A stretch of DNA of 64,000 nt from Dermacentor variabilis (lineage: Eukaryota; Arthropoda; Arachnida; Ixodida; Ixodidae). Shown here in pieces: positions 39,891 through 50,572 of this stretch. The position numbers and the translations under genes were made by a program. The DNA is taken from assembly GCF_050947875.1 (NCBI RefSeq), contig NC_134569.1:17695131-17759130 (forward strand), given 5' to 3'. How positions within the stretch are numbered: the stretch's first letter is position 1; each line of letters starts with the position of its first letter. A model generated the notes under the pieces. The model saw only the letters and a list, made by a program, of their open reading frames with translations. It had not been told where the DNA came from and ran no database searches.

Positions 39891-41540
39891 TTACTAATGT
39901 ATGCGGCGAGCGGTGAGCGAGCGCGTCCAGCGATAACATATATGTAAACAAAGCTCTGGCGTGTTCATTGGACTCGCATCACATGCGCGACTTCGCCCGC
40001 GCCGCTGCCGCTAGAGAATGCGCATGAGAATGTGCTGCGCGCGAGACACGCTTCCCATTTTCGCGATTTCTTTCCGAACAGTGAACGACGCGACCGGTGG
40101 AATTCAAAACACCTGAGCAGCTGCGTTCAAATTTCGCATTAGGGAGCATCGTAATCGTCTGGGAATTTTTTCAACACAGGTACAATTTTGCTGACATTTC
40201 TTGTCAAAACCTGTGACAGCGTCCTTTCACAGCGCCAGTGCAGCGTTGGCACGAAAATTCCAACACATATAGTTGCTGTCCTTCTCACCCTCGCGCACTC
40301 TCACGCAAGCCATAAGCCAGCGTCTGATTGATTGACGACTCACGGAGCTTCACAGTCAAAAAGTACAACAAAAGTGCTACAAGAGACAGGGCGTAGTGGA
40401 GCGGGCTCCGGATTATTTTTGGTCACATATAGCTTTTTTTTTTTTTAACGTGCATCTAAACCTTAGTATGCAACAGCGCCGCAGCTTTCCACTGTCATCG
40501 GAATTGCATCGCTGTAGCCAAGAATTGCACCTGCGAGCTCATGCTCAACATTAGAGCGCTGTAGACATCGGGCTGCTGTGGCAATTACAGTATACGACAA
40601 GTACTGCAAAAGGAGAAAAAAAAGAAAAAAAAGGAGAAATTATACAACGCGGAGACAGACCTCACTACGTCGCGTGTTCGTCTCTTCCTTGACACGGGGC
40701 CACCAGATGCGGGGAACAATTTGTCGGAGGCTCTATCACACGTCAAGTTCGAGGCACACTCCTTGCTACTACTGGACCTTTCCTGATCAACAACAGAATC
40801 GTCACAAAATCCCTGAACGTGAGCGACACTTAGATCACGCATGTAGCATTTGAACGGGGAAATACCGCCTAAGACGAGGACAATGAAGGATCAACAACAC
40901 ATGCGCTCATCTTCGGCGCTGTTTCCCCGTTCAAATGCAGCACCAACTAGCCCGACATCGGTCCCTTATGTATATAGCATCCATCGAGGGTGTGCATCTC
41001 CACCTGGCATTGACATTCAAGCAACATTCTTCGATTGCGTACTTCTGTATGTGTTTACGCATGAGCAACGCAGCTCGCTATCTCTAAAACGCCTAATCCA
41101 CACACCCCATCCCCTTGTCCTTTCATCCACATAACCAACGGCAAGGGATCGTCGTGTCGAAAGTGAGAAATCAAGCAGTTATGCACGCTATCAAGCAGTA
41201 AACTCTCGCATTGCGATACTTCTTCGGGATACTCTGGTCTCAACGATATACCTTAATTCTGTATGTTGCGTGTTTTATGTGTGTTATGTGTCTTTCGTAA
41301 GTTCTGTGTGTATCATTTATTATCCCATACTTCTAGAGCAGCATTATAGACACGTGCCGATAGGCAAGCCTCTGCTGTTTTCAATAAAGATAACCTGTTA
41401 CTTTCTTGTCCGTCGCATTCCCGTTCAGTAGCACAACTGAACTTTCGAGTGATCGCGCAGGCAGTTAGTTCTTGCAGGACACCTTAGGCTATTCGTAAGG
41501 CGCAGCGTGCTCAATAAGGCACGCGGTCGAGCCTATCATT
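39891..41540. other. No recognisable gene
   Basis: Contains the small inverted repeat at 40846-40938, an A-rich stretch at 40613-40637 and a short TGTGTTATGTGT patch near 41270-41290. No coding motif seen. Confidence 0.35.
40846..40938. repeat. 17-bp perfect inverted repeat
   Basis: GCATTTGAACGGGGAAA at 40846-40862 is exactly complementary to 40922-40938, with 59 bases between. It may be the ends of a very short non-autonomous element. Confidence 0.7.
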
Positions 41541-42471
41541 TATACAGGGTGCTGCAGCTAACTTTAGCCAGGGTTTAAAAATATGCCGATGCATAAGACG
41601 ACGCGACCAAATGCATGTTGCTCACTTTTGTATGTATACTGTGTCACGTTATCTTTTTTTTTGCTTAATAAGATAATTAGTCAAGATTAATTGACCAACT
41701 TCTGAAGCAACGAAGTTATGAAAAAAATACGAATTAGACAGTTGCAGAGCGGTTTGAAAAACCTCCGAATGAACAGTTTCTGTCTTTCTATCTATTAAGT
41801 GTTAATGTTTTTCAGCTTACTGCGGGTGCCCGCGAAATAAAAAAAGAAAAGAAAAAAGAAAGAACACCACGTGACATGCCCGCTTGCACGGCGTGTTTGC
41901 ACTGCTCCCAAGCGTTCCGCGCACAAACGAACATAGCATTTAGCGGGGTGTACTGTCGCTGCGTCTGCTTATCGCTGTCATGAACCGCCGCAAGGGAAGC
42001 ACATCGCTGGCGTAAATCGGACAGCCAACGCCTTCGTCACTGCCCTGTCGCCTTTTATGCGGCAGCACGCCTTGCTATAGACGCTATGTTGGTTTGTGCA
42101 CGGACAGTTTGGGACCGCTGCAATCACGGCGCGCAAGCGGGTATGTCACGTAGTATATATATATATATTTTTTCGTGGGCATACGCAGTCAGCTGAAAAA
42201 CACTAATGTGAGATTGATATAAAGTTAGAAACTGCCTAATCGGACGTTTTGCAAAGCGCTCTACAACTTTCCAACTGGACTTTTTGGCCAACTTTGTTGC
42301 TTCAGATGTTGGTTGATTAATATTGACTAATTATCTTAGTAAGCAAAATGAACAATATAGCGTGACATACTACATACAAAAGTAAGCAACGTGCATTTGG
42401 TTGCGTCGTCTTAGAGTGCATCGGCATATTTTTTGGACGTCTGGTTAAAGTTAGCCGAAAAACCCTGTATA
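41541..42471. mobile_element. Large foldback element, 923 bp, CAGGG termini
   Basis: The element spans 41545-42467, begins CAGGGTGCTGCAGCTAAC and ends GTTAGCCGAAAAACCCTG, and is flanked by TATA on both sides (41541-41544 and 42468-42471). The arms are each about 300 bases and about 80% complementary. The middle (about 41850-42160) is unrelated DNA with no transposase. CAGGG ends and a TA-containing duplication resemble mariner-type MITEs. It is probably a MITE that captured a filler or two opposed MITE copies. Confidence 0.75.
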
Positions 42472-43600
42472 GTTCGAAGAAGACCGTGTACTTAGCGTTC
42501 GACACTCCCTCCATGCAGTGCGTCCCGCTCGCATGGAACGCTTTCCGTATAGGCGGCCTCGGACTTCCCAGCGCCTTTCCCAAAATAAAGCCACACGCGT
42601 GCGCCAGCGCAAGCGTCTCTCTCTCCCAATTCGGTCGCCCCCCCCTGTCGCCGGCTCTACTTCCTCGCGCGAAAATGAGAGCGCGCTGAAATTGCGGCCG
42701 ATTCTGGCGCGATGGTCGCGCGCGGAACACGAAGGGGCGCGGCACCACGGGCGCGCGCGCAGCGAAGCGGGATAATTTTCAGTTTGCCTTGTTGCCCGCT
42801 CTAATGACGCCGGGAGGATTCACTGCGCACTCACTGACCTCCATTTCTGTCTGCTCACCACCGCGGGATGCCTCCACCGAGTCTCGACGGTTGCGGCGAA
42901 GGCGGTCGCCCCACTCCACGCTCGAATAGCGCACGTGTCGAAGCGACGTTGCGAAAGGCTCCGGCTTGCACAGAATTAGCGTCCACTGTCTAAGATCGCC
43001 ATTAGGGACAGCGCCACGCAGCGAAACCGACCGAAGGAACATATACATTTGATCGAGAGCGAAAAGAAAGAAGAAGATGGCATAACATTTGTTTCTGGAC
43101 GGCATCGTTAGTCGCTATAGCAGAGCACGACTATACGGAAGGAGCCGGTCTGTATGGGTCCTTCCCTGGAGAGTTCAACAACGCCTCACTGTTGTCGACG
43201 AGCACAACCGCGTCGCTTCTCTCGTCACAATCTTTTATCGGATTATTTCTATTGTCCCGATTCCCCCTACACCAGTGCATAGTAAGCTTGAACGCATTGG
43301 CTTAGAACCACCTTTCTGCGTTCTTCGTAAATCCTCTTGGAAGTGTTGCTTTCATTACTTTTGTGGACGCATTCCAGCGCATATATTAAGACGGTGCAGA
43401 TTTCATCATTATCTTAAGGTAGCCGAGCTCACAACGCACTGAAAAACGCCCGCGCAGACCAGTCGTGCGTGCTCAACGTCACTTTTCGTCACTTCGATCC
43501 TTAATAACGCGAAGCATTCTTTGCTCCTTTCCAAGAAACTTGCAGTAGGTAGGTAGGTAGGTAGGTTTCCGTCTCGGTATCGTTTCGGGCATCTTTAATA
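42472..43600. other. No recognisable gene; GC-rich block 42520-43000
   Basis: A CpG-rich stretch of about 480 bases is open on both strands without a conserved motif. It could be a CpG island. A (GTAG)n run of about 24 bases lies at 43544-43567. Confidence 0.35.
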
Positions 43601-43690
43601 AAAATAAATCTGCCCGATGCTGGGATCGAACCCCCAGCAGCATCCCGGTTTCTCGCCTTGCACAAACAAAGTAGTCCATCTGGTATCACT
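43601..43690 (-). mobile_element. Possible tRNA-derived SINE fragment
   Basis: The minus strand shows a box B-like GGTTCGATCCC within a TGCTGGG/CCCAGCA stem (about 43617-43641), followed by AT-rich sequence. Upstream, GTGCAAGGCGAG is a poor box A. It does not fold as a full tRNA by eye, so a SINE scrap is more likely than a tRNA gene. Confidence 0.35.
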
Positions 43691-43789
43691 TTGCGGAACC
43701 AGAAACGATGCATGAATGACCAAATAACTGCAGAATCATTCGCACAACATCGATTTACACAGTGCGTAGTATCTACGGAATTTTCCCCT

Positions 43790-43865
43790 CTCCATCATTT
43801 ACACTTTCCCTCACCAAATGTAGGGTAGCAAACAGTGAAGAATCCGGTTAAACTTCCTGTTTCCC
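43790..43865 (+). mobile_element. I-group LINE 3' tail remnant
   Basis: TAGGGTAGCAAACAGTGAAG, then CCGGTTAAACTTCCTGTTTCC, preceded by a pyrimidine-rich stretch, matches the tail order of the family. Fifth copy in the window. Confidence 0.55.
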
Positions 43866-44989
43866 TTTTCTCTATATAACAACGCAGGGTGTTGCGAGCA
43901 AGCTAAACATCACTGCAAACTTGCCGCACTACCACGAAAGGCGGACGAGGACGAAGAATTAGAACTGCCAAGTATAGTACGGTAAATGTCAGGCATGACT
44001 GGTCGCTTTGCATAGTGGGACTCCTCGTCAGAAGTCTGCTGTGGAGCGCAACGTTTCAAGCGGTGATATCTGTTGCTCTCTTTATTGATTAACGGGGACA
44101 TGTTTCGACAGACCACACATAACTTCCACGAAAGCCCGAATCCTGCGCGATATAGTCGAGCAAAGCTGCCGCCTCCGCGAATGAAGGGCAGACCGAACCG
44201 CAATTCGCATGGGGACGGCGTGAGCGATGTCCTTGACGGGCTTTCACGCTTCCGTGGGTTTGTTTTCGACTTTTGACGCCGGTTTACACAACGACAGGCT
44301 CGCGAGCGAGGCGGCGTTATTGTTGCTCACGATCGTGTGTGGGACGGCGGGGCTGCGTCAAAGCGTCTCCGCCTGGCAGCGTACGGCAGGAATCAAAAGA
44401 AACACGATCAGCACTGAAAACTTGTCAAGAACGTTCTTTGTGGGTGCGCTTATCCATGTATTATTTCCTTCACATGTCGATTGTCTGACAGAAAGAAAGA
44501 ACAGGAGAAGGACGCTATTGGAATGCCCGGTTGGCTGTCCTATACACTGGTGGAGGAGTCTGCGGGCAAGAAGACGACACAGGGAGCAAAGGAAGAGCGA
44601 CATCGCATTGCGAGCACGATGCGGGCTGGAACATAGGCGTCACTATACACCACTACGCCCTCATCGGCCATAAGGCTTCCTATTCTGCGCCAGTTCTTCA
44701 CAACATATCGCAGACTTCTCTCCCACTAACTTCAGCTGCTATATATATACAAGCACGAAGGGTGGGCGTGTGTCTGGGAGTTCGACAAGCAACGTCAAGT
44801 TCACTGACACTAGCAGAGGCACGAAAACCGCGCTTCGGTGGGAATCGGAACGTCGAGACTTGTCGCCATCTTTTTCGACTGGCCACCCAATACGATTCAC
44901 ACCCGCTCGTTTCATGTATTGAGAGTTGCAGCGCAACGCGTGGTGTGCTCGAAAAGCGCGTTGCGCAGCTTCCAACGTCGGCTGGCTTC
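43866..44989. other. No recognisable gene
   Basis: Balanced composition and several short open frames on both strands, none with a recognisable domain. The upstream coding part of the LINE fragment that follows cannot be recognised here. Confidence 0.35.
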
Positions 44990-46064
44990 CAGATTTAAGC
45001 TACCCTACTTGGCTCCTGGAAGTACTAACAACTGAAACATCAATAGCAGGTTTTAGGAGTAAAAATGAAGTACCAGCCGTTGCAGTGATGCATTCGCTTA
45101 CGCATAATCCTTTTGAAAGATACCAAGACTTTGTCAATGTGTACACCGATGGCTCCGTTACATTTCAAAGTTCATCACTGATTTTTATCATTCCAGAGCT
45201 GCAGAAACAAAATGCTTGTCGATTGAGTCATCCTTCCTCTTCAACGATGGGGGAGCCTGTCACCATTTTACTAGCCATCGGCTTCATCAAAATGGCAAAG
45301 ACGCCAAGAAATTGGGTCGTCATCACTGATTCTTTGCTGATTCTTACATGCATTGAAAGTGTCGCTCCAGGACAAATAGACGTATGTGTAACCTACGCTC
45401 TACTAAAGGAACTTACTCATGTGGTATTCCAGCGGGTCCCATATCACTGCGGTATCAAAGGAAATGAAATGGCGGATGCGTTGGCAAAAGCGGCTCACAA
45501 AAATTCGGAAGCCCGCCTTATTCCCATATCCCAGTCCAACACCGGTCGCATCTTGCGAGGCCTGAAGCTAGAAATGTGTTTGTCGAACTTATTCACACAG
45601 TGCACAAAAGATTCAATATTATGAATGCAGTTAGAACCTGAGCTTCAGTGACGCATCGACCCCCTCTTCCATTGCCTCCGCCTCGGATCGGCTTACACAA
45701 AACACTTCTTATTCTGAATCAAGCGTGTGGCCTCTCCAACATGTCCGTGCGATCACGGCAACTATACTTCTCTATGTTTCCCAGCATATACACCACACAT
45801 GTACAGCGCCTTGAACAAGAACTGCGTTTAATTGACTCGCATAGGCCTTTCTCACTTGCCAAGGTGTCATGGCCTTCAACAGCGCATCACAATGCTATAA
45901 AAGCACTTCAACGCTTCTTTGGAGGCGCCAGCATTTTTCGATATTATTACTGCGTCGTGAGTAATTCTCTCATTCGTGGTTTTAAAACATGTCTGCACGG
46001 ACTTACGCGGACTTCGCTTGAAATTAGAACTTCTCGAAAGAGAATTTCACTCTTAATGTGTTAG
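44990..46064 (+). pseudogene. LINE RNase H and C-terminal fragment
   Basis: An open frame of 232 codons ending at 45624 carries a LINE-type RNase H: VNVYTDGSVTFQSSS with the first Asp, MGEPVTILLAIG with the Glu, WVVITDSLLILTC with the second Asp and GNEMADALAKAAHK with the last Asp, so the four acidic positions are all kept. After a stop, another frame continues with GLSNMSVRSRQLYFSMFPS and RLIDSHRPFSLAKVSWP, then KALQRFFGGASIF, which is the end of this LINE class. RT and endonuclease are missing (5' truncation). It is related to, but clearly distinct from, the 17-23 kb family, and lacks the GTAGCAAAC tail. Confidence 0.8.
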
Positions 46065-46303
46065 ACATTTCTTTTTAAATTATTATTTCTTAACCATTAC
46101 CAAATACAAGCGTTTATATTTACTTCATTTTTCATCCTATATTATAACAATGAAGCGAAAAAGAGTAGCCGTCACCAGCAAACGGCGACAACTCATCTTT
46201 TTATTTTTATATCAATAAATAAAGGACGACATCGACGCCTGCGTGTATAAGAACAGCGCCACGCTGTCGGTGACGAGACATTCGTATAGTTTCTTTCGTT
46301 CTC
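46065..46303. other. LINE 3' flank, AT-rich
   Basis: AT-rich DNA including AATAAATAAAGG near 46214. No gene. Confidence 0.4.
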
Positions 46304-46326
46304 AAAAAAAAAAAAAAAAAAAAAAA
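46304..46326. repeat. Poly(A) run
   Basis: Twenty-three consecutive A, followed by GAAAGAAA. It could be the poly(A) tail of a retrocopy, but no source gene is recognised upstream. Confidence 0.8.
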
Positions 46327-46406
46327 GAAAGAAACAGAGAAGCACCATGCATCATTGCCTGAGTGCTAAAGCAAATATTTGAAGCAAATTATTGAGCGCG
46401 CTTTCT

Positions 46407-46455
46407 TACTACTACTACTACTACTACTAATAGTAGTAGTAGTAGTAGTAGTAGT
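46407..46455. repeat. Mirrored trinucleotide microsatellite (ACT)n(AGT)n
   Basis: About 24 bases of ACT run straight into about 24 bases of AGT, its reverse complement, giving a perfect hairpin around TAATA. Confidence 0.95.
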
Positions 46456-47451
46456 GATAATATAATGATAATAATGTCGCTTACCCGGGCGCGTGTGCGT
46501 GATCGCGAGTGCGCGTGCCCCGAGGTGCTTACTCGACGTGCCTTTGACAGCACGCGTGCTATGCTGCGTTCCTGTATCCTTCTGTAATTATTTCGTCTGC
46601 TACCTGGTGTTCTTGGGGCGGAACTATTGGGCTTCCTTATTTTGTTTATGCACACGCTACGTGCTGAGCGTTTACACATGTGGGATAGTGGCAGACAGTG
46701 TGTCGCCTGTGATTCGTGCACTCGTCTACGCGCGGAAAGTTTCCTTACCGCGAGTGCTCTTGCTCCCCGACGTAACCGGCGGCCGCCAGCACGGAAATCT
46801 CGCTTGAGATGGGCTATGCTCTTGGAGTTGAAGATTTTCGAGTTGAAGACAGCGTTTACTTTTATCGGTGCCATGTTAAAGCAAGCTACAATGTCAACTG
46901 TTCAGAAGTGTGCATATTTACATATGCTACCGTGATAAGCACGTATATGTTGTCTTCCTTCCCACAGCGGTCTTTTATGTTCGGTTTTTCCTCGCTTCCT
47001 TGGATTGTACTCGTCGTTTTCTTTGTTTTTTTACGGATGTGTAAATAAATCGAGGCGGATTTGTCGACCTTTGCTACCGATGGTTACTTCTTTACATTTT
47101 GTTATAAAATAATATAAGGCAAACATAAAGAAAAATAGATACATTCTTGCTCTTAGCAATAGTTTAATACGGCAAGAAAAATGCAGAGATACCGGCGATA
47201 GACGTCTACCGCTAGCAGCTGCAGTTGAAACGGAGATAGGGGTTGTCGGAGGTATACAAGTATGTCTCGCATGTGAACATGCGGTACAAAACATTCCGAT
47301 ACAAGTAGCGGTTTAAGCTAGTGACGTCACTCGACGTCTGAGTCCTGGCAGGTGCCAACGTGAAGAAGACACTTAAATAGTCTATGGAGCTTCGCATGTG
47401 AAGTTTCCACGCTTGGTTTCCTTGTCGTTACCACCAAGCTCCGAGCCATGA

Positions 47452-47452
<1 letters not shown>
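46456..47452. other. No recognisable gene
   Basis: Open frames here lack domains. A TGACGTCA lies at 47322-47329. No RNA gene recognised. Confidence 0.35.
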
Positions 47453-47534
<82 letters not shown>

Positions 47535-47550
47535 TATCTCTCTCTCTCTC
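47453..47550. repeat. Microsatellite (TA)n(CT)n
   Basis: About 79 bases of TA followed by TCTATCTCTCTCTCTC. Confidence 0.97.
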
Positions 47551-47789
47551 TGTCTCACGCAGACGCACAAACGAGCCACGACAAACGGTGTTGTGCAGTC
47601 AATATTCGTGACATATGCCTGTGTCTTCAAAGGAGCTACATGTATACAGTAATAGCGTTCGAGACAGGAAAACGGACGGAAACGAATGTAATGCTGACGC
47701 GACATAGGAACGGCACAGGAAGAGCTTGCCTTCATTGCGTTTGTCCCCGTACATGCAGTGTTGCGCGACTATATTTAGCTACGACGTGC
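47551..47789. other. No recognisable feature
   Basis: Short spacer without assignable sequence. Confidence 0.35.
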
Positions 47790-48033
47790 ACCAAGGAGCC
47801 CAAGTGAGCACCACCACTTTGTCTGAAAATAAACGTTGAAGTTTACTCATTGTTTTCTGACGCACAGCTTTTGATGACCACGGACCCAACAGTTTGGCGA
47901 GAGAAAAAGGACGACGCTGAGTTAAGGAATTGTGGAGCACTTGTGCGAGGCGCTGTGTGCGATATAGCGCCTGTGGGACAGCATGCGCGGCACACGCCCT
48001 CGTCGTCCGCATCACCCTCGCTTGGGTCGGCAA
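47790..48033 (-). pseudogene. Possible LINE C-terminal remnant
   Basis: The minus strand encodes HNSLTQRRPFSLAKLLGPW followed by KTMSKLQRLFSDKVVV. The RPFSLAKLLGPW-like block followed by a KxLxRFL-like helix is the C-terminal pattern of LINEs at 45830-45940 and, more distantly, 17395-17430. No RT or RNase H is recognisable upstream, so the call rests on this short segment. Confidence 0.4.
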
Positions 48034-50439
48034 AATTAAGCCCTGGTTCCATAGGGGAGCTTTTCAGCGTGGACTGTTGCCTGGTAGCTGAGATCCTCGC
48101 GGACTGCAAGGGATAATAACCGACTTGTCGGAATGCCAAACGTGCCGGCGATGGTGAGCGCGGTAACTTAGCACGACGACCTCCGTCATAGAGCTCGTCA
48201 CTTGACAAATTGAATAATTTGGATGTTCATAAAAATGTCTGTAAGGATTCGACCGTGCACCTCGACTTCACCACATTACATAAATTGTTGAATTGTTGAA
48301 GAATGGCAACGTGACGCGAAGTGAACCGTTGCAACAACAAGCAGTCTGAGAGAAACCAACCGTTAAAAAGAAAAGCGCTACCAAGAAACAGCACTCCTCG
48401 CACTTCTTTTCCGTCGCTGTCCTTGTGTAAGAGTGCGGCTTCCGTTGCGCATTTCCTATTCGAAGACAGGAAGCGAATCAAAACTCGCTTCTGACAAGTC
48501 TCGGTGAGACGGCGTGGTCGCTGAGGCGTTGCGTATGGATGAAGAGAGAAGCCTCTCGAGCTCGAATCGCCTAATCCATCGAAAGAATCGAGGCCGCCGT
48601 CGCTGACATCACACTCTTTTTGGATGCCGAAGATGTTTGCCTGGCCGTGCTCCTATAGCACGCAACTCCAGATAGCGTATCAAATGACGCGTGCACTCGT
48701 GGTACACAAGCACACAAGTAACCACAGAGCGTCTGTTCGAGGCCAGTGTCTTCTCAGATGAAGAGCGCCTTCGTTGCGCGCAAAGAACACCAGCGCTACT
48801 CCAAGTCCATGCAAGCGTCATCATCGAGAGACTCGAACCTATGTGTAACCTTCACTGTGTCCACAGCCGGATGTTGCATGCGTGCACCCTTCAAAGCACA
48901 GCGCCATTCCCCATTTTTTTCATCGCACAGAGCGAAGTATCACACATTTCGTTCCTCATCCGCTGCCATGTTTGTTCTAGGGCTACCCTAAAGGGACTGC
49001 GATTTCTGCATAAATAAGTGTCCGCATTACTTAACGCTCTGTTTCTTTAGCTCCTCATGTTTGATTTGAGTAATCTTCATGTAGCCTTTTGCATAGCCGA
49101 ATATTGCGTCCTCGTACTCTTTAAAAAACATGCAACCAATCTGTGATTCCGCTCACAGCTCTCCTCATCGGTCTAAAATTGTCGTTAAGTGCTGTTTCCA
49201 CCGCAGCATGCTCTCGCAGGGGCTCGCATTTTATCTTATTCCAATGTGTTGCATTGGAATGCGTTACGAGTTACGTTCACCCGGATACATCTGCATGTCA
49301 ACGCTCATCGCTGAGAAAACATGCTAAACGGCGTCATCGTTAATTTTGTGCATCCTACTTCGCAGTAATTCCTCTTGTGTTTCCGTGCGCACACGTTTTT
49401 ACGACTGTTGGAGTTTGTGTGGCAGGTAGGATCAGCGGGACGCGTCGCATCTCCCAATCTCTTTGTCCGAAACAAATATTCATGGCGTGACAAGCCACGA
49501 TTCGCGTAAAACCGGCCGAGCTTTAAAATGTGTTGTGGATAAACGGTTCCTTTCCTTTTCTTTTTTTTTTCTGCGATGCGTATACGATATGAACATAGAT
49601 ACACAATAAAAGCCGCACATATCAGCGTAGAACGCCAGTATGCGGGTATACGCTCGTTTAAGATGCTGAAAAGCGCAAGGTGAAAGTTACACATTTTAGC
49701 ATGTTTTCTGGGTGAAGCACGTCCGGAGTCGCGTTGAAAGGTTAACTAGTCTTTTGTCTTCTTTCAGTATGTTTGTACTTGTGTTTTTACTGTTTCTGGT
49801 GTTGACAGAAAAGTGAGGTGATTAGTATAAGTGTTTCGATGTCTGGACTTCGTGTCATAATTCAGCGCCTTACGTTACCTGACGGCGCCTTAGAATAAGA
49901 GTTGAAAAAAGCGCTGCAGATCTAACTATACTGTACGCGCTCACGTACTGGCCGCACTGATGTACCTGTTACACCCCCCAACCATTAAATAAACAGATTT
50001 AGACATTTTTTTCTTTTTTTCCCCCTGATTACTTGTGCATAAACACTGCTCCTAACCCTTGGCGGCAAAACGAGCCCTCATCTTCCAGTGAAGGGGGCAG
50101 TCAGACCAAGATTACCCGCGAACCCGCAGCCGTAGTGCGTACTTCCCACTTTCATTGATCCTTAGTCTGGAGAAGTCCGTAAAACAATTTATTTTTGGGA
50201 GGATAACAGGTTAAATTTAGTGGGGATAACATTACATTCCGTGCAATAGCCGTAGCCCTGCTTTTGGAAGGAAATCAGCAATCTTGAAATGCATGATTCT
50301 GCTTTTACACCAGCGCATACAGTAAATACAAGAGGCAGTTCTCAGGTCAATAGCTGCGTTAAGAGCAAAGGCAAGGGGGCTATCGAGCAGGTGGGAGTTT
50401 CGGGTCTGTAGCCCTGAACTGAGGCTACAGATGGTAGAT
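48034..50439. other. No recognisable gene
   Basis: No domain-like translation and no RNA gene recognised. AATAAA occurs near 49987, without a gene to attach it to. Confidence 0.35.
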
Positions 50440-50507
50440 GGGGGGGGGGGGGGGGTAGAAATGAGGGAAACGCAAAGTACAGCACCATAAGGAAAACAGG
50501 CGCGTTG

Positions 50508-50570
<63 letters not shown>
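50440..50570. repeat. Poly(G) run and (GA)n microsatellite
   Basis: Sixteen G at 50440-50455 and about 58 bases of GA at 50512-50570. The frame of alternating Leu-Ser on the minus strand is an artefact. Confidence 0.95.

Positions 50571-50572
<2 letters not shown>

Noticed and set aside
43601..43690. Functional tRNA gene
   Set aside because: Only a box B-like stem is present; no acceptor or anticodon arm can be folded by eye.
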